Assembly (NCBI GenBank): GCA_964473465.1 | Contig: CAYYPE010000007.1 | Span: forward strand, 1 to 64,000 | Reading direction: 5' to 3' | Origin: CALHRB01 sp964473465 | GTDB taxonomy: Bacteria; Bacteroidota; Ignavibacteria; Kapaibacteriales; UBA2268 | Length of the DNA: 64,000 nt | Shown: in pieces, positions 36,197 through 44,412 of the stretch | Numbering within the stretch: the first letter of the stretch is position 1 | Layout: every line of letters begins with the position of its first letter | The notes under the pieces: generated by a model | What the model was told of the DNA's origin: nothing | The model's input: only the letters and a program-made list of their open reading frames with translations | Databases searched by the model: none | Made by a program: the position numbers and the translations under genes

Positions 36197-37723
36197 TTAA
36201 TCATCAAGAGAACCAATCTGACTTTCCACATTCATTAAAATCTCATTGGATTTCACTAATTCCTTCATTTTATTGTGATCGGGGTAAAGTGGTCTGTCAA
36301 CATCCAAAAAATCAATATATTTTCTTATTGTATTATGTGCTGTCCTAACACCAAGTCCATTTGTGAATTTCCTAAAATCGAGTGCCTGTGCAGCAGCCAT
36401 AAATTCTATTCCGATTATACCGTAAGAATTATCCAATATCTGTTGATTTTTCAAGGCTGTATTCATACCCATTGATACAAAATCTTCCTGATCTGCAGCG
36501 GCAGGTATTGATTGAATTGAAGCAGGAGCCGATAGAATTCTCTGCTCAACTATCAAAGAATCTGCTGTGTATTGGCTCAACATTAGCCCGGAATAAAATC
36601 CGGGTTCCTTGGTTAGAAAAGCCGGAAGTCCCTGACTTAATGCAGGATTTAGAAGTCTGTTCAATCTCCTCTCTGAAAGGACGCAAACCATTGTTATTGA
36701 AGCTCCAGCAAAATCCATCGGAAGACTGACCGGGGTTCCTTGAAAATTAGCCCCTGTAAGTGTCAATTGGTCTTCGGGGATAAAAATCGGATTGTCTCCA
36801 ACACCATTTAATTCAATTTCTACCTGTTTTTTTGCATAATCAATAGCATCCCTTGCTGCTCCAATAACCTGAGGAGTTGATCTCATTGAATAGGCATCCT
36901 GAACCTTTGTTTTAACTTTACCGGTTAACAAATCGCTTCCTTCAATACACTTCTTTATAGCAGCTGAACTCTTAATAGCTCCGTTAAACCCTCTTAACTT
37001 GTGCAGCCTTATATCATAGGGCTTCATATTAGCGAGTAATGCTTCAAGAGTCATTGCAGCAGCAATTTCAGCATGCTTTATAATACGCTTAAAATCATTA
37101 ATATGAAGAGCACTTATTGCAGTTAAGAGATTAGAACCATTAATTATAGCCAAACCATCTCTTGCTTCGAGTCCGGGTATATTGATCCCGGCTTTTTCGA
37201 ATGCCAACTTTCCCGGCAGTCTTTCACCATTATAATATGCTTCGCCTTCTCCCATCATTAGTAAAGCTATCTGGGACATTGGGGCTAAATCACCACAGGC
37301 TCCAACAGAACCCTTCTGGCATACCACAGGAATTACATCCTTATTTAGCATTTCTATCAGAGTTAAAGTTATTTCAGGTCTGCATCCTGAATTTCCATGA
37401 GCATGGACATTAATTCTCGAGGCAATAGCCGCACGAACAAATTCAATTGGAACTGGCTCGCCAATACCTGCAGAATGATTATAAATCAAATATCTCTGAA
37501 AATTCTTAACCTGCTCATCAGAGAGAACAATTTCAGAAAATTCTCCTATACCAGTATTAGTCCCATACATTATTTCTTTTGCCTGAATCTTTTGCTCAAG
37601 CATAACTCTGCAAGCTTTTATTCTTTCAAGTGCATCTTTCGAAATTTCTACTTTTTCTTTATTTCTTGCAATTTGTTCAAGTTTTTCTGTGGTCAGGTCG
37701 CTACCATCGAGAATTAATGCCAT
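36197..37723 (-). CDS. MIO-type histidine/aromatic ammonia-lyase with Ala-Cys-Gly triad
   Basis: This 508-residue protein aligns along its length with histidine ammonia-lyase. It has YGTNTGIG (Tyr53), NHSAG (His83), INGSN (Asn195), QDAYSMRSTPQV, and the C-terminal AADQEDFVSMG. The MIO-forming triad, normally Ala-Ser-Gly at 142-144, is Ala-Cys-Gly here (GACGDLAPM; codons GCC TGT GGT). His83 points to histidine or tyrosine rather than phenylalanine as substrate. The product would be an unsaturated acid plus ammonia. There are no urocanase or other hut genes nearby; instead it lies between an AsnRS-like gene and ptb-buk. A clear AGAGGA site precedes ATG 37723. A full hutH symbol is not justified. 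Confidence 0.86.
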   Translation of the reverse strand: MALILDGSDLTTEKLEQIARNKEKVEISKDALERIKACRVMLEQKIQAKEIMYGTNTGIGEFSEIVLSDEQVKNFQRYLIYNHSAGIGEPVPIEFVRAAIASRINVHAHGNSGCRPEITLTLIEMLNKDVIPVVCQKGSVGACGDLAPMSQIALLMMGEGEAYYNGERLPGKLAFEKAGINIPGLEARDGLAIINGSNLLTAISALHINDFKRIIKHAEIAAAMTLEALLANMKPYDIRLHKLRGFNGAIKSSAAIKKCIEGSDLLTGKVKTKVQDAYSMRSTPQVIGAARDAIDYAKKQVEIELNGVGDNPIFIPEDQLTLTGANFQGTPVSLPMDFAGASITMVCVLSERRLNRLLNPALSQGLPAFLTKEPGFYSGLMLSQYTADSLIVEQRILSAPASIQSIPAAADQEDFVSMGMNTALKNQQILDNSYGIIGIEFMAAAQALDFRKFTNGLGVRTAHNTIRKYIDFLDVDRPLYPDHNKMKELVKSNEILMNVESQIGSLDD

Positions 37724-37741
37724 TTTTTTTCCTCTTATTTT

Positions 37742-38704
37742 TTAGAATGGAATAATTTCATCAGAACCAAGAATAAACTGAGTTACCCTTCCAAAACCTA
37801 ATCCCATTCCAGATCTTTCTACAGGATTATTTTTGAATAGATTCAGATATTCTTCGAAACTGTCAGTTATTTCTTCTGGTTTATTATCATGTAAGATTTT
37901 TAATTCTTTAAGTTGCTTTATCATTGTGCCTTCGTAAAGCCTTTTTCTCAGGATTTCATAATCATACTCACGGACAGAACCACCGATAGATTCACCAGAA
38001 TGCTTGAGAATTACATCAACGCATTCACATGTTTGCCTTGAAGGGTCGCAGTTTCTAGTCAATTTCATATTGAAAAACTTAATCACTTCTGGATAGTGAG
38101 TTATCATCAAATTACTGTCAAAATACTTGACTAACATCTGTTCGTGATCTGATTTTAAATCATCTCCCCAATTTATATTTAGTGAGTATTCCTTTTGAAG
38201 TATTTCAATACATTCAGTATAGTTAATTATTTGAAATCCTTTTTCGTAATATATATATAAATTATGATGTTGTTCTGGTGTTAACAATCCATACTTTGAA
38301 GATATGTGAAGAGTATTTGTGAAAATATAATTAAGCAGATCGGTGCAATGCTTCAATAGCCAATTCAGATCTGTATCTAAAGCTTCAGTTTCAAGTAATT
38401 CAAAATCATTTAAATGGCGTCCGTCGGAACTCCAATTCTTGTTGTCTTTTCTGAAAGAACGATTAGTTGAAAACATCCTTGGCAATCCATTTAAAATAAT
38501 ATCTCTTTCGAGATGAAGCTGAACTGTTTGTGATAAAGTCTGAAATGTTTCTTCCTTTAAAGTAAAAACATTGCTGACTGCTTCGCAAGATCCGGTTGCA
38601 TTTGTTATTCCCTGATATGGAATTCCAACGAAACCTTCATTCCACAAAAACTCTAAGGCAGATTGATAAATCAAACCTTTTAGTATGACTGTATTTTTTG
38701 ACAT
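37742..38704 (-). CDS. Stand-alone class II AsnRS-like catalytic core (asparagine synthetase-related?)
   Basis: This 320-residue protein is a class II aminoacyl-tRNA synthetase catalytic core without an N-terminal anticodon-binding OB domain. It shows motif 2 (NRSFRKD near 81-87, then GRHLNDFELLETE near 95-107), a SIGGSVREYDYEILRKRL segment and motif 3 (GMGLGFGRVTQFILG, Arg306). The pattern is closest to AsnRS/AspRS. Archaeal proteins of this size and build have been characterised as asparagine synthetases that use aspartyl-AMP. Here it is preceded by a strong AAGGAG site and followed 18 bases later by the ammonia-lyase gene. Asparagine synthesis or another aminoacyl-adenylate reaction is inferred; tRNA charging is unlikely without the anticodon domain. 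Confidence 0.8.
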   Translation of the reverse strand: MSKNTVILKGLIYQSALEFLWNEGFVGIPYQGITNATGSCEAVSNVFTLKEETFQTLSQTVQLHLERDIILNGLPRMFSTNRSFRKDNKNWSSDGRHLNDFELLETEALDTDLNWLLKHCTDLLNYIFTNTLHISSKYGLLTPEQHHNLYIYYEKGFQIINYTECIEILQKEYSLNINWGDDLKSDHEQMLVKYFDSNLMITHYPEVIKFFNMKLTRNCDPSRQTCECVDVILKHSGESIGGSVREYDYEILRKRLYEGTMIKQLKELKILHDNKPEEITDSFEEYLNLFKNNPVERSGMGLGFGRVTQFILGSDEIIPF

Positions 38705-38782
38705 TAAACACTCCTTTTGAATAAATAAATTAATTCGGTCAATATGACCGGGTTAACTAACACAACATCATAGTCTATTTAA

Positions 38783-39757
38783 TTAAGCCATTAAACTACA
38801 TATTGCAGCAACGTTTATCATGTCATCTACACTACAGCCCCTCGATAGATCACAATACGGCTTTCTCAAACCCTGAACAATTGGTCCTACTGCCTCTGCT
38901 CCGGCTAATCTCTCGGTTAACTTATACCCAATATTACCAGCATCAAGATCAGGGAATATAAGAACATTTGCTTTACCTGCGACAGGTGAGCCTTTGCACT
39001 TTCTTTCGCCAATCGATGGTATCAGTGCTGCATCGGCTTGCATTTCTCCGTCAACTAATAAATCCGGGGCTTTTTCCCTTACATATGTAGTTGCCTGTAT
39101 TACCTTATCAACGTGTGGATGAGTTGCACTGCCTTTTGTTGAAAATGACAACATTGCAATTTTGGGTTCTTCGCCTGTAACAGCTTTAAAATTTCTGGCT
39201 GATGTTATTGCTATATCTGCCAGCTGAACATCAGTAGGATCAGGATTTACTGCACAATCAGCAAAACATAACATCCTTTCGGGAAGAACCATAATAAAAT
39301 AACTACTTACTATAGATATTCCTTCAGCTACTCCAACAGTGAAAATTGCTGCTCTGATTACATCACCAGTTGAAGATACATTTCCTCCGACAACCACTTT
39401 CACTGCATCCGTTTCTAATAAAAATCCAGCGTAATAAAGAGGGTTTTTGACTGTTTCAATGGCTTGCTCAAGTGTCATTCCTTTTGCTTTTCTCTTTTCA
39501 TAAAGTATATCAGCAAATTTTTCGATAAGAGGCGATTTAGTTGGTTCTATTAATTCTACACCATCAAGTTTTACTGAATTTTCTTGAGCAAGTTTTTTTA
39601 TATTTTCAATATTACCTACTAAAACCGGCTGGGCTATCTTATTGTTTAATAAATATTCTGCAGTTTTTAATGTTCTTAGATCATCTGTATCTGGAAAAGC
39701 AATTTTGAAATTCTTACTCTTTGCTTTTTCCCTCATACTATCTGTAAAAGCACTCAT
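38783..39757 (-). CDS. pta: Phosphate acetyltransferase
   Basis: This 324-residue protein is the short, catalytic-domain form of Pta, converting acetyl-CoA and phosphate to acetyl phosphate. It has FPDTDDLRTLKTAEYL, NPLYYAGFLLETDAVKVVVGG, CFADCAVNPDPT, MLSFSTKGSATHP and VDGEMQADAAL. I chose ATG 39757 because AGGAAA lies just upstream; the longer frame would overlap ackA. It follows ackA by 31 bases. A 78-base gap separates it from the AsnRS-like gene, leaving room for an internal promoter. Confidence 0.96.
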   Translation of the reverse strand: MSAFTDSMREKAKSKNFKIAFPDTDDLRTLKTAEYLLNNKIAQPVLVGNIENIKKLAQENSVKLDGVELIEPTKSPLIEKFADILYEKRKAKGMTLEQAIETVKNPLYYAGFLLETDAVKVVVGGNVSSTGDVIRAAIFTVGVAEGISIVSSYFIMVLPERMLCFADCAVNPDPTDVQLADIAITSARNFKAVTGEEPKIAMLSFSTKGSATHPHVDKVIQATTYVREKAPDLLVDGEMQADAALIPSIGERKCKGSPVAGKANVLIFPDLDAGNIGYKLTERLAGAEAVGPIVQGLRKPYCDLSRGCSVDDMINVAAICSLMA

Positions 39758-39788
39758 TTTTTTTCCTGATTTATTGTTAAAAATATTT

Positions 39789-41036
39789 TTACCAAATTCT
39801 CTCAGCATTAATAACTACTCTAAGAGTATCCCGGGCTATTAAAAGCTCTTCGTTAGTTGGAATCACATATACTTTAATTTTGCTATTGTCAGAACTAATC
39901 AACATTTCTTTAGAACGGACAGCCAGATTATTAAGCTCATCGTCTAGTTCAACTCCGAACCATTCCAAGCCTCTGATAGCTCTCTTTCTTATATCAGGTG
40001 AATTTTCACCAATTCCTCCGGTAAAGCATATTGCATCAACTCCATTCATTGCTGCCATATAAGCACCTATATATTTTCTGATTCTGTTGCAGAACATATC
40101 AATTGCAAGTGTTGCTCTTCTGTCTTTATGCTCTTTTTCTTCTTCTAATAGATCTCTCATATCGTTTGTCAAGCCAGATATACCGAGTAATCCTGAACGC
40201 TTATTTAAGACAGAAAAAACTTCATCAATTGTGATACCCTCGTTGTGTGCAAGGAATTCAATAACTGATGGATCTATATCCCCGCATCTTGTCCCCATCA
40301 TTAAGCCATCCAGCGGTGTCAAACCCATTGAAGTATCGAGTGAAAAACCATTTTTAATTGCACAAGCTGAGCAACCATTTCCCAAATGTAATGATATGAT
40401 ATTAACCTGTTCTCTTTGGAGATTATTCAATATTCTGTATCTATATGCTATATAACGATGTGAAGTTCCGTGAAATCCATATTTCCTTATCTTGAATCTT
40501 CTATAGAATTGGTATGGAATTGCATACATATAAGTTGTTTCGGGTATTGTTGAATGAAAAGCTGTATCAAATATGGCAACTTGTGGAACTGAGGGACCAA
40601 AAATATCTCTTGATGCATATATACCTTTCAAATTAGCTGGATTATGCAGTGGAGCTAATGGAATGCAATCCTCAATTCCATCAATAACATCATTATCAAT
40701 TTTGACTGCTTTCTTGAATCTTTCTGCTCCATGAACACAACGATGTCCAATAGCATGAATATCACTGATGTCCTTTATTCCGGGAATATCAGTTTCTGGA
40801 TTTGTTATCCATTTTATGGCATACATAAGTGCTATTTTGTGGTCTCTCAATGGCTCTGCTGATTTAAATGCTGGTTTACCTACTACCTGAAAAGTTATAA
40901 GTGACTGACTACCTACCCTCTCAATTAGTCCTTTAGCTAACATTTTGTCGCTATCTGAACTAATCATATCCAAATCTGTTTCAATTATTTGAAATTTCAG
41001 GGATGAACTTCCGCAGTTCAATACTAATATATTCAT
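39789..41036 (-). CDS. ackA: Acetate kinase
   Basis: This 415-residue ASKHA kinase makes acetate and ATP from acetyl phosphate. It shows LVLNCGSSSLKFQ, HRCVHGAERF, FDTAFHSTIPE, KYGFHGTSHRY, SLHLGNGCSACAI, DTSMGLTPLDGLMMGTRCGD, and CFTGGIGENSPDIR. All catalytic residues are in place. AAGGAT precedes ATG 41036. It is the first gene of the long minus-strand run that carries pta, the AsnRS-like gene, the lyase, ptb and buk. Confidence 0.97.
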   Translation of the reverse strand: MNILVLNCGSSSLKFQIIETDLDMISSDSDKMLAKGLIERVGSQSLITFQVVGKPAFKSAEPLRDHKIALMYAIKWITNPETDIPGIKDISDIHAIGHRCVHGAERFKKAVKIDNDVIDGIEDCIPLAPLHNPANLKGIYASRDIFGPSVPQVAIFDTAFHSTIPETTYMYAIPYQFYRRFKIRKYGFHGTSHRYIAYRYRILNNLQREQVNIISLHLGNGCSACAIKNGFSLDTSMGLTPLDGLMMGTRCGDIDPSVIEFLAHNEGITIDEVFSVLNKRSGLLGISGLTNDMRDLLEEEKEHKDRRATLAIDMFCNRIRKYIGAYMAAMNGVDAICFTGGIGENSPDIRKRAIRGLEWFGVELDDELNNLAVRSKEMLISSDNSKIKVYVIPTNEELLIARDTLRVVINAERIW

Positions 41037-41172
41037 GATTTATCCTTAAGAAAAATTAATATTTACTAAATAATCATTACAAAATTAGACATTTAAATAT
41101 ATACAAAACAATTAAAGAAATGTAATAAATGTTATTTTTTACAACAATCCGATTACAAATATTATCAACATT

Positions 41173-42423
41173 TTATTTCTTAACACTTAATCCATTTTTT
41201 AATCCCTCAAAAAGCCAGTTTGATATTGCCTGTCGGTTGTTATATTCGATGAATCTAATCTGGTCTCGCTCGTTTTGTATATTACCCAGCTCTATATATA
41301 CTGTTGTTGGAATGGTATTTTTTAGCATAAATAAATTTCTGGTGCTGACTGTCCCTTTGTAACCCCTACCCGGTTGGTTCTTGTCATATTTATCTTTAAT
41401 GGTGTTCAAAAGTGCATTGGCTATCTTTTCTCCTTTTTTGTCATTGTCTTGATGATAGAAAAAAATGTCTATCTTTTGCTTATTTTCTCTTGAATCTAAA
41501 TGAATGTTTATTGAAATTTGTTCTTTTCCGTTTTTTTTGTTCTTTTGATACAAATCATTGATTATTTCAGCTCCTTTAGCTAATCTTTCTTTCTGATTAA
41601 TCGAAATTGTATCACCTGTTGCAAATATTTCTTTTGAACCTGTTGTTAGATATCTACTATCTCGGATTCCATCATTTTTATCAATTACAAGAAAAAAAAC
41701 TCTTCCTCCATTCTCTATAATTTTTCTGCCTAATCTAAGTGTCACATCATAAGCATATTCATCTTCGTGAAGTTCATATCCATCTTTGAATCCTATTGCA
41801 CCGGGATCTGGTCCACCATGTCCACTTACTAAATAAAAGATATAACCTTTAAATATTGAAGATTTCTTGGTAATTTTAGAATATTTTTCACCAAAAATTT
41901 TGAATTCAACGTTCTTTTCCTGTAATTCATAAAACAAATCTTCATAGGGTTTCGAATTATCACCTTTTTCATCATCATTTTGGGGTTTTTCCTTTTTCAT
42001 ATAACTTAACGGTATCAAAATTTTTCCGCTGGCTTTGTAATTTTTCTTAATCAGTCCTTTCCTATAGAGTAATTGATTATATTCGATAATTTTTTGTAAT
42101 GGCTCCTTGCTTATTTTTTCAATCATTGATTCTAAATTATTTGAATCAAATTCTAAGATTAATATTGGTAATTGATAAATATTGTCTAAAAGCAATTCTT
42201 CGTTCTTTAATATCCTATTATGATTCAATTCTTTGAATTTTTTTATATTATAATTGCTAATTTCGAGATTGTATCTTTCTAATAATATTGTTATTCCATC
42301 TCCAGCCTTGATTTTTGTTGTCAGATATTGATTTTTTTTCTGAGATAAGACAATATTATTACATAGAACTAAAAAAGTTAGCAGGATATAAAAAAAATGA
42401 ATTATATTATTTAATTTTAACAA
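41173..42423 (-). CDS. Secreted N-acetylmuramoyl-L-alanine amidase (Amidase_3)
   Basis: This 416-residue protein starts at a TTG (42423), since no in-frame ATG precedes the signal peptide (residues 5-28, ending LSQ). Residues about 35-80 look LysM-like (TKIKAGDGITILLERYN). The catalytic domain has the zinc ligands His in SGHGGPDPG and Glu in ELHEDEYAYDV, then His in INIHLDS, and the catalytic Glu in YIELGN. It cleaves the lactyl-amide bond of peptidoglycan. It stands alone between ackA and the divergent methionine genes. Confidence 0.9.
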   Translation of the reverse strand: MLKLNNIIHFFYILLTFLVLCNNIVLSQKKNQYLTTKIKAGDGITILLERYNLEISNYNIKKFKELNHNRILKNEELLLDNIYQLPILILEFDSNNLESMIEKISKEPLQKIIEYNQLLYRKGLIKKNYKASGKILIPLSYMKKEKPQNDDEKGDNSKPYEDLFYELQEKNVEFKIFGEKYSKITKKSSIFKGYIFYLVSGHGGPDPGAIGFKDGYELHEDEYAYDVTLRLGRKIIENGGRVFFLVIDKNDGIRDSRYLTTGSKEIFATGDTISINQKERLAKGAEIINDLYQKNKKNGKEQISINIHLDSRENKQKIDIFFYHQDNDKKGEKIANALLNTIKDKYDKNQPGRGYKGTVSTRNLFMLKNTIPTTVYIELGNIQNERDQIRFIEYNNRQAISNWLFEGLKNGLSVKK

Positions 42424-42494
42424 TATTTTTAAAATATTTTTGACAAATAATTTGAATTTTTGATAATTACAAATCTTAATTTAAAATTTTTATT

Positions 42495-44345
42495 ATGAAT
42501 AGGAAGAAAAAATTTCTTGAATTGCTTGAAAACAAAGTAATCCTTTTTGATGGCGGGATGGGTACCGAAATCTACAAAAAGGGTTTCTTCATAAATAAAT
42601 GCTATGATGAATTAAATTTATCTAATCCCTCCATTATCAAAAAAATACATGAAGAATACATCAAAGCTGGCTCTGATGTTATTGAAACCAATACTTTTGG
42701 GGCTAATAAGTTTAAGTTACAAAAATTCGGGTTCGAAGACAAAATATATGATATAAACTATCAAGGGGCTAAAATTGCCAGAGAGGTAGCTGGTGAAGAG
42801 ATTTTTGTTGCAGGATCGATTGGTCCACTTGGAATTCAAATTGAACCACTCGGACCAATTGCCAGAGAAGAAGCACGTGCTTTCTTTCAGGACCAAATAA
42901 TACCTCTTGTCGAAGGTGGTGTTGATTTAATTATTTTTGAAACATTTGTTTATCCTGAAGAATTACTTCAAGCAGTTAAAGCAGTTAAATCATTATTCCC
43001 TGATTTTCCTGTAATTGCCCAAATTACAATAGATGAGGACGCTACAACCCTAACTGGTGCCGAACCAGCAAGATTGATAAGAGAAATTGAAACATTCGGT
43101 GCAGATGTTGTTGGAGTTAACTGCACTGTTGGTCCTCAAGTTATGCTCAATTGGCTTGAAAAGGTTAGAAAACTAACTGAAATCCCAATATCAATTATGC
43201 CAAATGCAGGTAAACCTAAAAACATTGATGGTAGAAATATTTACCTTGCATCACCTGAATACTTTGGAGAATATGCCAAGCACTTTGCTCAGGCTGGTGC
43301 AAATGTCATTGGTGGCTGCTGTGGGACTGCACCCGAGCATATAAAGGCTATGAGAGCCTCTCTCAATGCTTTGCTTAAGGATTTCAGAAAATCCAGGATT
43401 GAAATTGAAAAATTAGCCGATCTACCAGATATTGAAGTAGTTCCCGTTGAAAAAAAATCAAGACTTGCTAAAAGAATTCGTGACGGTCATTTTGTCAAAT
43501 TTGTTGAATTACTCGCACCTCATGGAGTTTCGGCTGAAAAAGAAATCGAAAAAGCCAGAGAAATGTATTATTATGGTATCGACGTGATTAATATTCCCGA
43601 CGGACCAAGAGCAAGTGCAAGAATGTCTGCTCTTTCATTGGCTGTTCAAATCCAGAGAGACGTAGGAATAGAAACAGTACTTCATTATGTTTGCAGAGAC
43701 AGGAATGTTATTGGTATTCAATCAGGTCTGCTTGGAGCTTATGCACTTGGAATAAAAAATATTTTAGCAATAACAGGCGACCCACCCAAACTTGGAAACT
43801 ATCCTGACGCTACTGGTGTATTCGACGTTGATTCAATTGGTTTGGTTAATATTCTTAACAGGCTCAATCACGGTCTTGATATTGCAGGAAATCCCATAGG
43901 AAAACCTACCGGATTTTTTATCGGGGTTGGTGTCAATCCCGGTGCTATTAATCTTGATGAAGAACTTAAAAGACTTGACTGGAAGATTGATGCCGGGGCA
44001 GAATACATTGTTACTCAACCGGTTTTCGAGTTGAAGGTTTTTGAGAATTTCATAAAAAAAATCGAGCACTACAAAGTTCCTGTTATTGCTGGTCTTTGGC
44101 CCCTTACTTCAATCAGAAATGCTGAATTTATGAATAATGAGGTCCCGGGCTGTAATGTCCCCGATGAGATTATGCTTAGGCTAAGAAAAGTTCAGGATTC
44201 TAAAGAAAAAAGCCTTGAAGAAGGCATTAATATTGCTCGTGAAACGCTTACTAATATGGTTGATATGATACAAGGTATTCAAATTGCTGCTCCATTCGGA
44301 AGAATTCAAAGTGTTGTGCAGGTTCTCGATGGTTTTAATCTTTAA
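42495..44345 (+). CDS. Bifunctional homocysteine S-methyltransferase / methylenetetrahydrofolate reductase
   Basis: This 616-residue fusion has an N-terminal homocysteine S-methyltransferase domain (about 1-300) with VNCTVGP and the zinc-binding GGCCGTAPEH. The C-terminal MTHFR domain (about 325-616) has FVELLAPHGVSAEKE, the substrate region LHYVCRDRN, the flavin region LAITGDPPK, and a Gln in TQPVFE. Fusions of this YitJ type supply methyl-folate and methylate homocysteine. The next gene is metH, 67 bases downstream, so the pair completes folate-dependent methionine synthesis. I see no SAM riboswitch-like structure in the 71-base leader. Confidence 0.95.
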   Translation: MNRKKKFLELLENKVILFDGGMGTEIYKKGFFINKCYDELNLSNPSIIKKIHEEYIKAGSDVIETNTFGANKFKLQKFGFEDKIYDINYQGAKIAREVAGEEIFVAGSIGPLGIQIEPLGPIAREEARAFFQDQIIPLVEGGVDLIIFETFVYPEELLQAVKAVKSLFPDFPVIAQITIDEDATTLTGAEPARLIREIETFGADVVGVNCTVGPQVMLNWLEKVRKLTEIPISIMPNAGKPKNIDGRNIYLASPEYFGEYAKHFAQAGANVIGGCCGTAPEHIKAMRASLNALLKDFRKSRIEIEKLADLPDIEVVPVEKKSRLAKRIRDGHFVKFVELLAPHGVSAEKEIEKAREMYYYGIDVINIPDGPRASARMSALSLAVQIQRDVGIETVLHYVCRDRNVIGIQSGLLGAYALGIKNILAITGDPPKLGNYPDATGVFDVDSIGLVNILNRLNHGLDIAGNPIGKPTGFFIGVGVNPGAINLDEELKRLDWKIDAGAEYIVTQPVFELKVFENFIKKIEHYKVPVIAGLWPLTSIRNAEFMNNEVPGCNVPDEIMLRLRKVQDSKEKSLEEGINIARETLTNMVDMIQGIQIAAPFGRIQSVVQVLDGFNL

Positions 44346-44412
44346 GTGTCTTTAATTTTTAAAAATAAATAATACAACTAAACTTCATACTTGCTTTATT
44401 TCATAAAAAAAT

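Noticed and set aside
34186..37723. A standard histidine-utilisation (hut) operon
   Set aside because: No urocanase, imidazolonepropionase or formiminoglutamase lies near the lyase; the neighbours are acid-kinase genes and an AsnRS-like gene.
42424..42494. SAM or cobalamin riboswitch before the methionine genes
   Set aside because: The leader is only 71 bases and AT-rich with no conserved riboswitch core or terminator.
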